Shown here piece after piece: positions 6,490 through 14,954 of a DNA stretch of 64,000 nt. The DNA is from an uncultured Clostridia bacterium (lineage in GTDB: Bacteria > Bacillota > Clostridia > Oscillospirales > Acutalibacteraceae): positions 1 to 64,000 of the forward strand of contig CALEII010000013.1 in the NCBI GenBank assembly GCA_937876205.1. The letters are read 5' to 3'. Under the pieces are notes generated by a model. That model saw nothing but the letters and a program-made list of their open reading frames with translations. It made no database searches and was not told the DNA's origin. The stretch's first letter is position 1; each line of letters opens with the position of its first letter. A program made the translations under genes and the position numbers.

Positions 6490-9396
6490 TTAATAACTAA
6501 ATTCTCGTGTTAAATTTTCAACAAATTCTCCAATATACTGATTATCGATTACTACGCCCGCTCTATTTTTGTTGCCAAACTCTTTAGCATATAACATAAT
6601 GTTATCACCGATCATATTATTTCTTATTTCTGGATCAGAAACTGCATTGATATCAGCTGCAGTATGTTCCAAATCCTTAAGATCATCGGTAGTATCAAGT
6701 ATGCCATCTTTGATATATTCTTTTAAAATGGGGATAACTTGAAATACAAAACGCTCAATAATATCTTCAACATACCCGATTTTCTTCTTTCTCAAAAAGT
6801 ATGTGTGACCCAATTTCACATCGCTCTTGCTATAATCAGAATTAAAATAATTGTCATTATCAAACACAGCTTGTACACCATCAAACAACAACAATTCAAT
6901 AGAATTTTCATCTAAATTCCCAGAAGCGTTTTGATAGCAAGAAATAACAACGTCCCTGTCCGCTGGACTGTCGATGAAAATAAATCTTCTTCTAATTGCA
7001 TAATCGATGGTATCAATGGATTTATCCGCTGTATTCATTGTTCCTACTATGTAGAGATTTTTTCCGAGAACAATATCCTTTGTGTTTGCGCCCGTCGCTA
7101 AATCATTAACCTCATATGGTGTAGAAACCTTACTGTCGCGATACTCTAGTCCATAAATCAATTCACCAAAAACCGTTGCCAAATTTGCACGATTGATCTC
7201 ATCAACAACCAAATAGAATTTTGGAGGATTTTCAGAGTTTGAGTTTTCTGCAATTTTTGCAAACTCCGCAATTTTGCCAAGAATACGATTTACCGTGTTA
7301 TATGTAGGAACGCCGCCTGGAGTCTTAACTTCAATACCACGTATAAAATCTTCATATCCATATGAAGGATGAAATTGAACCAAATCCCATCCTCCTGTTG
7401 ACAATTTGCTGGAACTCGTCGGATTGTTATAATCATCACTTGTTAATTTAAATGCCGACAATTCAGAAGATATCTCTTCCTGAGTTACAAATGTTTTGCC
7501 AAAAACAACGGAACTGGGATTCAATTGCTTTAACACGAATTTTTTACTTTCAAAAGTCTTGGATGTACCGGGAGGACCTTGAAATATCATCTGTCTTACC
7601 CCGATATTGTCCATAATCTTTTGATAATCCTTTAAATCAGTCATTTTTACAACTCCTTTAAGCTTGATAGTTTTACTAGTACTCGACGAGCATGTATACA
7701 TATCTTCATACGCATTCAATGAAAATCCAACAGTTCCTGTGCGCAGAGCATCAAATTTCAGTTTATCGACTACGATATCGTCATCACATGCCGTCCAAAG
7801 CGTTCGGAAATTGATTATTTTATTTCCAAAAAACTTTATCTTATTTTGTTCTCCACGCTGCTCCCTCAGTCCATCGGTTATAGCCCCTAAATACTTAGCC
7901 TCCAATAGTATTAAATCATATAGGTCGCAATATTGGGGTTCATTGTCTTTTAATAAAGCTATATTGTTTTCAAACAATCTTAAGTAATAAGAAATCAAAT
8001 TAAAAGCCGCACCATATATTTCTGCTGCATTTTCATTTGTTTTAATTACTCCACTAAAAATATGAGCTCGCAGACCGTTCAATGGGACAAAGACTTCTGC
8101 CGGTGTTCCATCGTTATACGTAATCTTGTAAGCTGCCATATCTTTGTTGGGAACCCATCTTCCTTTTTTTGCAAGTGCTCTCGTAGAATAGTAAGCGTGC
8201 TCACCACCTGAAGAAGGAACATAGTAATAATTATTTGCCTTGTTCTTATTGACTAAATATGAGGCATTAACAATAGGCGTAGTCTTGCTTGGAATAGCGA
8301 TAATTCTGGTGTTCATCAGTAAGGATGCTATAGCAATGTCGTAAGGGAAGACTCCGTTCAAAACAATTGCATCTATTATGCTCTCCAAAATTCCCTTATG
8401 ATCTGTACTACCGCCAGGAATGATAACACTCGACAAATAATTTGTAGTATCTGCCAATGAATATGGTGAAACAATATTGCCGGAGTTAACCATAATTTTT
8501 TCTATTTTAGATATATTATTATGAGTTGTTACCCCTGTATTTATTGTAGCAATAATAGTTGCTACAAACGAATCTAAATTTCCGTTTAGTATGCCTTGTC
8601 TCTGCAATTCCTCAAGGTGAGGAATTATCTGATAAAGGATTTTTTGTTTTACACTATCTAATACATAATACAGCGTTCCAACACGCGGAACCATAAACAA
8701 CCCATGCCCAGGATAATAATCTTTTGCATTTTCTTTAAATTCCGCCGTTATGTTTTGTTGAATATACAAACAGGTACTGTCAAATACTTCAAGAATTAAA
8801 TCTTTAGCTTTACCACTTATATATGTACCATAATATTTATCCAAAGCATCACGATCCGGAACCAGATTCTTAACATATTCCATGCGCCTACGCAATGCAT
8901 AATCTAACCGCTCTCCAAACATGCCGGTGCACTCGGTAAATATGAACACGACATTATCTGGTACGCATAGAACATGGCCATCGCCCATATCAATTTGCTC
9001 GTTTCTATATTCAATGGCATGAAGCAGATTGCCCAAAAGGCTGCCGGCATTGTTTCTAGTTATATCGTCTAATATAACGCAGTATAACTCGCTCTTACCA
9101 TATGCTCGATCACATATTTGCTTTATTCTTTTTTCGGCGCTAACAACTGTTAAAGTACCCGCAGCTTTAACTTCCACACCATAGATAATATCTTCATAGC
9201 CCATAGATGGATGCACTTGTACATATTCGCAACGGTCACTGCTAATAAATGCTTCGATGTTTTTAATATCATCCTCTATATCTTTCGAATAGATGCTATT
9301 AATATTTAATTTTTGATCACAAAGGTAGTATGCTGCAGCACGGGCCATATAAGTTTTCCCTGTACCAGGACTACCTTTGAATAAATAGTTTTTCAT
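6490..9396 (-). CDS. McrB-like protein with two tandem AAA+ modules
   Basis: 968 aa from ATG 9396. The first AAA+ module is at the very N-terminus: Walker A GSPGTGKT, the McrB-like YEDIIYGVEV, Walker B YCVILDDITRNN and an Arg-rich sensor stretch (LDYALRRRMEYV). Residues about 330-580 are a middle region. The second module is canonical for McrB: GPPGTSKT at about 607, YEDFIRGIEV, DEINRA at about 732, GTMNTADKS and IDYAIRRRF. In module 1 the DEINRA signature is degenerate (DDITRN). McrB normally has a DNA-recognition domain plus one AAA+ GTPase; here a second motor-like unit replaces the recognition domain. A strong internal ribosome-binding site precedes Met585. Confidence 0.9.
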   Translation of the reverse strand: MKNYLFKGSPGTGKTYMARAAAYYLCDQKLNINSIYSKDIEDDIKNIEAFISSDRCEYVQVHPSMGYEDIIYGVEVKAAGTLTVVSAEKRIKQICDRAYGKSELYCVILDDITRNNAGSLLGNLLHAIEYRNEQIDMGDGHVLCVPDNVVFIFTECTGMFGERLDYALRRRMEYVKNLVPDRDALDKYYGTYISGKAKDLILEVFDSTCLYIQQNITAEFKENAKDYYPGHGLFMVPRVGTLYYVLDSVKQKILYQIIPHLEELQRQGILNGNLDSFVATIIATINTGVTTHNNISKIEKIMVNSGNIVSPYSLADTTNYLSSVIIPGGSTDHKGILESIIDAIVLNGVFPYDIAIASLLMNTRIIAIPSKTTPIVNASYLVNKNKANNYYYVPSSGGEHAYYSTRALAKKGRWVPNKDMAAYKITYNDGTPAEVFVPLNGLRAHIFSGVIKTNENAAEIYGAAFNLISYYLRLFENNIALLKDNEPQYCDLYDLILLEAKYLGAITDGLREQRGEQNKIKFFGNKIINFRTLWTACDDDIVVDKLKFDALRTGTVGFSLNAYEDMYTCSSSTSKTIKLKGVVKMTDLKDYQKIMDNIGVRQMIFQGPPGTSKTFESKKFVLKQLNPSSVVFGKTFVTQEEISSELSAFKLTSDDYNNPTSSSKLSTGGWDLVQFHPSYGYEDFIRGIEVKTPGGVPTYNTVNRILGKIAEFAKIAENSNSENPPKFYLVVDEINRANLATVFGELIYGLEYRDSKVSTPYEVNDLATGANTKDIVLGKNLYIVGTMNTADKSIDTIDYAIRRRFIFIDSPADRDVVISCYQNASGNLDENSIELLLFDGVQAVFDNDNYFNSDYSKSDVKLGHTYFLRKKKIGYVEDIIERFVFQVIPILKEYIKDGILDTTDDLKDLEHTAADINAVSDPEIRNNMIGDNIMLYAKEFGNKNRAGVVIDNQYIGEFVENLTREFSY
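7642..7659 (-). promoter_or_regulatory. Internal ribosome-binding site and start inside mcrB
   Basis: AAAGGAG (7659-7653) lies eight bases before an in-frame ATG at 7644, ideal for initiation. Starting here gives a 384-aa protein (MTDLKDYQKIMDN...) containing only the canonical second AAA+ module. E. coli mcrB is known to make a short form from an internal start, so a similar two-product gene is a reasonable inference. Confidence 0.65.
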
Positions 9397-9423
9397 GCGC
9401 CAAAATCCCTTCTGCAAATTGAA

Positions 9424-10524
9424 TCATTGATCTTCGTTAATGATACTTTGCACCAATCTTGCTAGAAAATACGATATTTTAGGCGGAACTGCATTGCCAA
9501 TCTGTCGGCTAATAGATCGTTTATCTCCATAAAATACAAAGTCATCCGAGAAACTTTGAATTCTAGCCGCTTCTCTTGGTGTTATTGTTCTGTTCTCGAC
9601 AGGGTGAATAAATCTTCCCCCAGCCGGAGTATCAAATCTAGTTGTTATCGTAACTGCTGGCTCATTCCAACACATTCGACCATATGATCCGCTATGAACC
9701 GAATTTATGTTTTCATTTAAAACCGTATAATTTTCTCCATTTGCAATATTTCTCATTCGCTCAACTGCTGCCGCAGAATGCTTTGATGGATTGTGGTTAT
9801 ATAACTGTCCATTGTTGGTTGCTAAATACTCTTGATAAGCATTTTGCGGTGCTGGATTGCGTACAGCTCCACTTGCGTGTGTTTCAGGCAAATTACCAAT
9901 AGCATCTAATATACTCACTGCGTCAAAAAAGTCTGGGAATTCTTTTTCAATCTCCGCCTTGGTCATACACCATTTCTTGTCAAAATCTATCTCGCTCGAT
10001 TTTGTTCCAATTATAATAAGCCTTTCTCGTTTCTGAGGAACTCCATAGTCTAATGCATTAATCACTTTACAATGTAAGTGGTAAGGTTCTCCATCTAACA
10101 GCTCACCGTTAGAAAAAAGTTTTTGAATCTCCGCAAAGATTTTACCGCCATGCATGGTCAACATTCCCTTAACATTTTCCATTACGAAAACTTTGGGTTT
10201 CACCGTTTTGACGATATTAAAATAATGCTTAAATAGATAGTTTCTTGGGTCATCTATGAAACCATTCCGTATTCTAGCACCAGCCATTGAAAATCCTTGG
10301 CATGGTGGGCCACCAATAATCACGTCCGCATCGTTTTCTTTAAATATTCTCTGGTGATCGACGTTTTTTATATCATCTATTACCATCTTGACGTGGGGAT
10401 GATTCTGAATATACGTGTTTGCAATTATTGGATCATATTCTACTGCCGCGTGTATGGTATATCCTGCTTTCACAAATCCCGAGGACATACCACCGCATCC
10501 AGAAAATAAATCAATCACTTTCAT
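9424..10524 (-). CDS. C5-cytosine DNA methyltransferase
   Basis: 366 aa. Motif I DLFSGCGGMSSGF at the N-terminus, motif IV GGPPCQGFSMAG with catalytic Cys75, motif VI MENVKGM, motif VIII QKRERLIIIG, and C-terminal motifs IX/X (AARIQSFSDDF, QIGNAVPP). The target-recognition region lies between about 190 and 310. It methylates cytosine at C5 and protects host DNA from the adjacent McrBC-type nuclease. It overlaps the adenine methyltransferase by 14 bases and precedes mcrB by about 27 bases, indicating one operon. Confidence 0.95.
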   Translation of the reverse strand: MKVIDLFSGCGGMSSGFVKAGYTIHAAVEYDPIIANTYIQNHPHVKMVIDDIKNVDHQRIFKENDADVIIGGPPCQGFSMAGARIRNGFIDDPRNYLFKHYFNIVKTVKPKVFVMENVKGMLTMHGGKIFAEIQKLFSNGELLDGEPYHLHCKVINALDYGVPQKRERLIIIGTKSSEIDFDKKWCMTKAEIEKEFPDFFDAVSILDAIGNLPETHASGAVRNPAPQNAYQEYLATNNGQLYNHNPSKHSAAAVERMRNIANGENYTVLNENINSVHSGSYGRMCWNEPAVTITTRFDTPAGGRFIHPVENRTITPREAARIQSFSDDFVFYGDKRSISRQIGNAVPPKISYFLARLVQSIINEDQ

Positions 10525-12154
10525 CTTGCTCTACTCCACCGCTTGTTCTGTACTTGAAAGCATAATTCTGTATATATAATCCTTCTTCAGAAGAGAGTCC
10601 AAACGATTCATTTATGAATTTGTCAATCGCACGGATCTCATCAATACAATCTTTATGCTTATATTCATAATCAATTTGCTTTGTTCCAACATAAACTTTT
10701 GTCTCTTCTAGTTTTGAAATCAACTTTTTAGCGAGAATGGATGCACGCTCATAATCCACATCAAATGGAGCTCTGAAACCGTTAAGTTCTTTACTCACAT
10801 GCCAACAATCAGATGTGGATATCCAGTACCACCAAAATAGTGATGAATTTATAAGACAGTAACAATAATCCGCTTCCTCTGGTGAATTAAAGCTGAATAT
10901 TTTGTATTCCGGATCTTCTCGCAAGCTTCTATATGCCTTCATCCAGAAAGCTTCTCGGCGATTCAGATACACAGATTCATTCCCCTGTCTTGACAATTCG
11001 TACACAGACTGGTATTTGTGAGAGGATACTATCTTGCTGTATATAGACGTTTCCATTTCATTGCCTAATTTAGGAATGACATCTCCATGCGCGTATTTAT
11101 TAACAATTACTTCTGTGTTGCTAAAAAGTGTTTTTCGTTCATTTTTGTACCAGTATCGGTAACTCCCTGTATACACATGTGGATTCTTCAAACGCATTTT
11201 CCCCACTATGATACAGAGTTTTTGATGTACGGAGTCAAACAGGCAGTCGGGTCTATCCGCATAGCTTAAAATGTACTGTTCAGGTATGATCTGCAATAGT
11301 TCGTCACGAAGCGGTTTCATCCTAGGCGTGGACACATATGACAATGGAACCACAAACCCTACACAACCGCCTGTAGTCAGTTGCTTTGCCGAATTAATCA
11401 AAACATTTGCATAGATATTTCCATATTTCACTTTGGGTTTTGATTGGCTTTTAGAATCCTCAACATAAGGCGGATTTCCAACTATGATATCGTATTTTGG
11501 TGCATTATCAACCGATTCCGTTACATAGTCATACGAAGTAAAGCAATTATTCAGTGCTCTTGAGATTCCTGTGATTTTATCAGTGCCAAACCTTTCAAGA
11601 GTGCAAACCAATATTCTCAACTTTGTAATAATTACAGAATCATTATTAATATCGTTTCCTCGTATTGTATTAATAACTTTAAGAATAGCTTTTTTACTCA
11701 TTGGGACTTTGTGGAGTTCCAGAAGATCGAATTTCATCTTTAACGCAGCAAGGAGAAACTCTCCTGTTCCACATGTTGGATCAAATATGGTTTTTCTCAT
11801 ACCAAATGAGTAGTGAGGAATTTTAGTCAAATCTTCCTCTCCAACGTTTTCCTTAGACAAGAAGCCGTATACCGATTTAATTGTATTGGTAAGAATAAAC
11901 TTAACAACATCTTGCGGTGTATAATACACTCCGTTGTTTTTTCGAACTGTTTCTTTTTCATTCAATTTCGATAACTTTTCCTGAAGGGACTCGTAAGTTA
12001 TCTTTATGTCTAATTTGTTTACATCAAAGACAATCTTGCTATCGCGTGTAATCTCTAATAACTCATGTTCGATTTTTATTAAACTATCGCGATTATAATT
12101 TTGTAGCAGATATGAATATATCAAATCAATCGCATGCTTAACCATCATACTCAT
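10511..12154 (-). CDS. N6-adenine DNA methyltransferase, Eco57I/TaqI-like
   Basis: 547 aa from ATG 12154, which has AAAGGA at a spacing of seven; a GTG at 12187 is an alternative. GVYYTPQDVVKFIL opens the catalytic domain; FDPTCGTGEFLLAAL is motif I (SAM binding) and VGNPPYVE is motif IV of N6-adenine enzymes. The C-terminal third (RQGNESVYLNRREAFWMK, FNSPEEADYCYCLINSSLFWWYW) resembles a TaqI-type recognition domain. Together with the C5 enzyme it suggests an asymmetric target with each strand modified by a different enzyme, as inferred for LlaJI-like systems. No nuclease motif is seen in this protein itself. Confidence 0.9.
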   Translation of the reverse strand: MSMMVKHAIDLIYSYLLQNYNRDSLIKIEHELLEITRDSKIVFDVNKLDIKITYESLQEKLSKLNEKETVRKNNGVYYTPQDVVKFILTNTIKSVYGFLSKENVGEEDLTKIPHYSFGMRKTIFDPTCGTGEFLLAALKMKFDLLELHKVPMSKKAILKVINTIRGNDINNDSVIITKLRILVCTLERFGTDKITGISRALNNCFTSYDYVTESVDNAPKYDIIVGNPPYVEDSKSQSKPKVKYGNIYANVLINSAKQLTTGGCVGFVVPLSYVSTPRMKPLRDELLQIIPEQYILSYADRPDCLFDSVHQKLCIIVGKMRLKNPHVYTGSYRYWYKNERKTLFSNTEVIVNKYAHGDVIPKLGNEMETSIYSKIVSSHKYQSVYELSRQGNESVYLNRREAFWMKAYRSLREDPEYKIFSFNSPEEADYCYCLINSSLFWWYWISTSDCWHVSKELNGFRAPFDVDYERASILAKKLISKLEETKVYVGTKQIDYEYKHKDCIDEIRAIDKFINESFGLSSEEGLYIQNYAFKYRTSGGVEQDESD

Positions 12155-12212
12155 CAAACTTTCCTTTGTAATAAGTGATACTTTCACCCATCCCTCAAGA
12201 ATAAGCGGTTAA

Positions 12213-12241
12213 ATTATACATTCTTTGGTAATGAGTATAAA
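12213..12241 (-). promoter_or_regulatory. Candidate promoter of the restriction-modification operon
   Basis: On the minus strand TATAAT (12218-12213) is preceded at 17 bp by a poor -35 (TTTATA, 12241-12236). A weak -35 is common in promoters activated by controller proteins, and the XRE gene sits just upstream. Confidence 0.5.
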
Positions 12242-12257
12242 AACAAGTTTTACTTAA

Positions 12258-12470
12258 CTAATTCATATCAGGCACGATTTCAACAATATCATCCATCGTG
12301 CATTCGAGAGCGGTGCATATCTTCACAAGGACGTCGCTGGAGACGACGGCACCGTCTTTGCCCATCTTGGTAATGGTGGCAATGCTGATGCCGGCTTTTT
12401 CGGCGAGTTCTTTCTTTTTCATATCGCGATCGATCAGAAGTTTAAACAATTTCTTATAGCTTGCAGCCAT
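12258..12470 (-). CDS. Small XRE-family regulator, probable restriction controller
   Basis: 70 aa from ATG 12470, with GAGGTG upstream. One helix-turn-helix fills the protein: KKLFKLLIDRDMKKKELA, AGISIATITKM, and ALECTMDDIVEIV. Its size and position, divergence-free and immediately ahead of two methyltransferases and McrBC, match C-protein controllers that delay nuclease expression until host DNA is methylated. The regulation is inference; the fold is clear. Confidence 0.85.
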   Translation of the reverse strand: MAASYKKLFKLLIDRDMKKKELAEKAGISIATITKMGKDGAVVSSDVLVKICTALECTMDDIVEIVPDMN

Positions 12471-12522
12471 TGTATTACACCTCATAAGTAGTTTTAGTTA
12501 GTGCGCTATTTCACCACCTGTC

Positions 12523-12551
12523 ATTATACCACACTCCGTTCCAAATAGCAA
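12523..12551 (-). promoter_or_regulatory. Sigma-A promoter of the XRE gene
   Basis: On the minus strand TTGCTA (12551-12546), a 17-bp spacer and TATAAT (12528-12523), about 50 bases before the start codon at 12470. Confidence 0.8.
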
Positions 12552-12632
12552 CAGTTTTCGGCAGAGAAATACTGTGATTTCAGCATTTGTCGTTTTTTCG
12601 TCACAAACTTAGGTGTGCACATTGCGAAACGC

Positions 12633-12656
12633 TTTTCTTTGTTTACTGCGAGGCAA
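12633..12656 (+). repeat. Direct repeat, left copy, flanking the retron
   Basis: A 24-base segment (TTTTCTTTGT...GCGAGGCAA) that matches 22 of 24 bases at 14791-14814. The two copies bracket the retron. The 12471-12788 intergenic stretch otherwise holds the XRE promoter and the 12704-12741 hairpin; I see no gene in it. Confidence 0.6.
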
Positions 12657-12703
12657 TTGTTGATATCCAAATGAGCAGATATACAAGTTCGCATAGAAGC
12701 AAG

Positions 12704-12741
12704 AAAGCCGATGAAGAATCGAGCGATTCTTCATCGGCTTT
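12704..12741. terminator. Hairpin terminator downstream of the retron
   Basis: A 17-bp perfect stem (AAAGCCGATGAAGAATC and complement) around GAGC. T tracts flank it on the plus strand and, less perfectly, on the minus strand, where it follows the reverse transcriptase stop by about 48 bases. Confidence 0.85.
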
Positions 12742-12788
12742 TTACGATTTGACAGAATGTATTTTGATCTACTTACATAAACAAAGTT

Positions 12789-14498
12789 TTATTTTTCGGT
12801 CTTTGCTTTTTCGTACGCCTGTAACGTCATTTTCATTGCATCTAAAAACGGGCGAAAACCGCTAAAATCAATTTTTGCATAATTTGCTAGTACATAGTTT
12901 GAAAAGTGATCTTTTCCAAAGAATTTTGTATTATCGAACTTGGAATCTAATGACAATTTTTTGCCTCCCAATTCAACATCTAGCGTTTCTTCGGTAAACA
13001 TATGCTCTATTTCACTTTCCGTTTTTCCTTTTGCCAAAGGATTGGTAAGAAGGAACAAATTACCGCGAGGAGTAAGCCTAAGAAATAAATCTGTCCCCAA
13101 CGATGCTCTTTGAACATTATCAAGTTTCGCATGATTCGCAAACTTGTATAACGGCTTTTTACTATTGGTTATCTCATTGTCATACACCAATATAACGGGA
13201 TATTGAGGTACACGCTGTGTAATTCTCAAAAAATAATCCAAATAGTTTATTCGGTTGTCTTTCCCATTAGAAACAAAGTGGTTATACAGGTAAGTAAGTG
13301 AGTCGGCACCATCAAGCGCTAAATCAAATAAATACTTAAATCGCTTAGATCGCTTAAAGAAATTCACTTTATAAATGAACTTTCCATTTGCATCTTTTTC
13401 AACCAATTCGGGGTACTCAGAATACAAGTTTCTCAAAGCAGCTTTAATATATCTTACATCGGTTTTCCCTTCAGTGACTATAAGCGGCTTGTCAACATCA
13501 AAGAAATAGCGATAAAACAAAAACTGTTGATATTGTCTTTCGCGGCCGTTTAATGTAAACGCATTATGCTTTCCGGCAGAGTCACAGATGTTGTTGTACT
13601 TTTCTATTTGATCTATAAAAGCGAAGCGACCTTCAAGCTGCCTCGCATTTCCTTCGACTCCATCAAGCGAATATGATCCATTGGTATACAACGAGTGTGC
13701 CATAGCGCGCACTTTTCGATAATAGGCATGATCGACGCTAATTTTTTTGTTAACAACGAGTCCCGTCACCACTTGCTTTGAATCACGAAACGTAATACGC
13801 GTTTTCTTCTCATTTATCGAAAAGCCTGCTTTTATTACCTTCTTTTCCAATTCGGCATAAAACAAATCCCACTTTCCAGGGAATGTTTTATCGTTAGTAG
13901 AAAAAGTCATATCATCCGCATAACGCGTGTAATCCAGCCTATATCTTTTCGCCAACGATAAAAGATGCATATCCAACACTTGGCAGATTAAATTCGTTAT
14001 AATTGGCGAAGTGGGTGAACCTTGCGGAAGTTTTCCTTTATAACATGCCAGTTGCGCTATCGTAACAGCTACTTCATGCGGAAAAGCAAAATGCTTATTC
14101 TTTTCGAAAAAACCACAAACCCTTCCGATGTGAATGCTGTCAAAAAAGTCTTTTAAGTCCACATTAACAACAAATCTTTTGTTGCGGTGTATTTTAGCAT
14201 TTGTGATAATGCTTTTGCCTTCTTCAAAAGCGTGAGATATATTTGGTTTGATTCCTAATTCCTCATATACTGATTTTTGATGTTCCCACAAAGCATCAGC
14301 TAATTGCCGCTGTACGCCTTTCAAGTCACCAGTAGGAGCACAAATGCGCCTAGGATCCCCCGACTTTTTAGGTATTTCAAATTCTGTATAATATGAATCT
14401 ACACCTTTTTTGAACAAAATATAGGTTATCTTTGAAGGAGGAATATTCAAATAATGAGCCAAATCGCTTCTTGACTTTACACTGTTAAGCCCTGTCAT
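12789..14498 (-). CDS. Retron reverse transcriptase fused to a TOPRIM domain
   Basis: 569 aa; AGGAGG lies five bases before ATG 14498. Retron hallmarks are all present: NAKIH (100-104, the NAxxH motif), catalytic YADD (193-196) and VTG (244-246). Palm residues include VNVDLKDFFDSI and GLPQGSPTSP-like KLPQGSPTSPI. From about 337 a second domain begins with KPLIVTEGKTDVRY (TOPRIM Glu343) and VILVYDNEI (Asp440, Glu442), giving the acidic triad in slightly altered form. RT-TOPRIM fusion and length match the Ec67 (Eco2) retron. The enzyme should make a branched RNA-DNA molecule from the adjacent RNA; the TOPRIM part is presumably the anti-phage effector nuclease. Confidence 0.93.
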   Translation of the reverse strand: MTGLNSVKSRSDLAHYLNIPPSKITYILFKKGVDSYYTEFEIPKKSGDPRRICAPTGDLKGVQRQLADALWEHQKSVYEELGIKPNISHAFEEGKSIITNAKIHRNKRFVVNVDLKDFFDSIHIGRVCGFFEKNKHFAFPHEVAVTIAQLACYKGKLPQGSPTSPIITNLICQVLDMHLLSLAKRYRLDYTRYADDMTFSTNDKTFPGKWDLFYAELEKKVIKAGFSINEKKTRITFRDSKQVVTGLVVNKKISVDHAYYRKVRAMAHSLYTNGSYSLDGVEGNARQLEGRFAFIDQIEKYNNICDSAGKHNAFTLNGRERQYQQFLFYRYFFDVDKPLIVTEGKTDVRYIKAALRNLYSEYPELVEKDANGKFIYKVNFFKRSKRFKYLFDLALDGADSLTYLYNHFVSNGKDNRINYLDYFLRITQRVPQYPVILVYDNEITNSKKPLYKFANHAKLDNVQRASLGTDLFLRLTPRGNLFLLTNPLAKGKTESEIEHMFTEETLDVELGGKKLSLDSKFDNTKFFGKDHFSNYVLANYAKIDFSGFRPFLDAMKMTLQAYEKAKTEK

Positions 14499-14525
14499 TT
14501 TAACCTCCTATAACATCGAAAAAGG

Positions 14526-14652
14526 GCGCATGGCAACTCATTAAGCAAACGACAACGCGTATACGGTTTTCAGAGCGATGTACGAGAAAGCAAATGCCCC
14601 GAACATTTTTGTCAACACTTGCGAAACACAAGCACAAAATCTTGCCATGCGC
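14526..14652 (-). ncRNA. Retron msr-msd RNA with a1/a2 repeats
   Basis: On the minus strand the segment starts with GCGCATGGCAA (a1, 14652-14642) and ends with its exact complement TTGCCATGCGC (a2, 14536-14526). In between are a small hairpin (CTTG/CAAG with a TTTCG-containing loop), AAATG/CATTT around TTCGGGG, and a longer possible stem GACAA/TTGTC plus GCAA/TTGC that would close the msd. A TATAAT promoter box ends just before a1, and the reverse transcriptase starts 27 bases after a2. The exact branching G and msr/msd border cannot be fixed by eye. Confidence 0.85.
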
Positions 14653-14660
14653 TTAAAATA

Positions 14661-14689
14661 ATTATATCGTAAAAACACGAAAATTTCAA
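14661..14689 (-). promoter_or_regulatory. Promoter of the retron RNA and reverse transcriptase
   Basis: On the minus strand TTGAAA (14689-14684), 17-bp spacer, TATAAT (14666-14661). The predicted start falls at the first bases of a1. The rest of 14499-14954 holds the retron RNA, one direct repeat and the divergent promoter at 14891. Confidence 0.88.
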
Positions 14690-14790
14690 TATTTAGGAAC
14701 AAACTTCTCGCAGCATATGTCACATTTTGTAGAAAATTCGATTTGTTTTACTTAAACATCGGGCATCGTCCACACCTTATCTCAATCCCT

Positions 14791-14814
14791 TTTTCTTTGT
14801 CTACTGCGGGGCAA
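14791..14814 (+). repeat. Direct repeat, right copy, flanking the retron
   Basis: TTTTCTTTGT...GCGGGGCAA, matching 12633-12656 except for T/C at position 11 and A/G at position 19. Same orientation as the left copy. Confidence 0.6.
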
Positions 14815-14890
14815 AATTTGTTTCGCGAAAGGCCTTGACTTTTGGGGCGGACAGAGTTACCATACGAACGGCGAAAAGTTCCCCTTCTCA

Positions 14891-14919
14891 TTGCATTAAC
14901 AAGAAATTTATGGTAGAAT
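14891..14919 (+). promoter_or_regulatory. Sigma-A promoter of the 14955 gene
   Basis: TTGCAT, 17-bp spacer, TAGAAT, about 35 bases ahead of the start codon. Confidence 0.8.
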
Positions 14920-14954
14920 GTTTATAAGGATTCTTTGATGGGAGGTTACAGCGC

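Noticed and set aside
12471..12788. A possible small gene in the gap before the XRE gene
   Set aside because: No frame with a start, ribosome site and sensible protein is seen; promoter, direct repeat and terminator explain it.
14541..14723. A 60-codon minus-strand ORF upstream of the reverse transcriptase
   Set aside because: It coincides with the promoter and a1-a2 RNA of the retron, has no ribosome-binding site and its sequence is an accident of the RNA.
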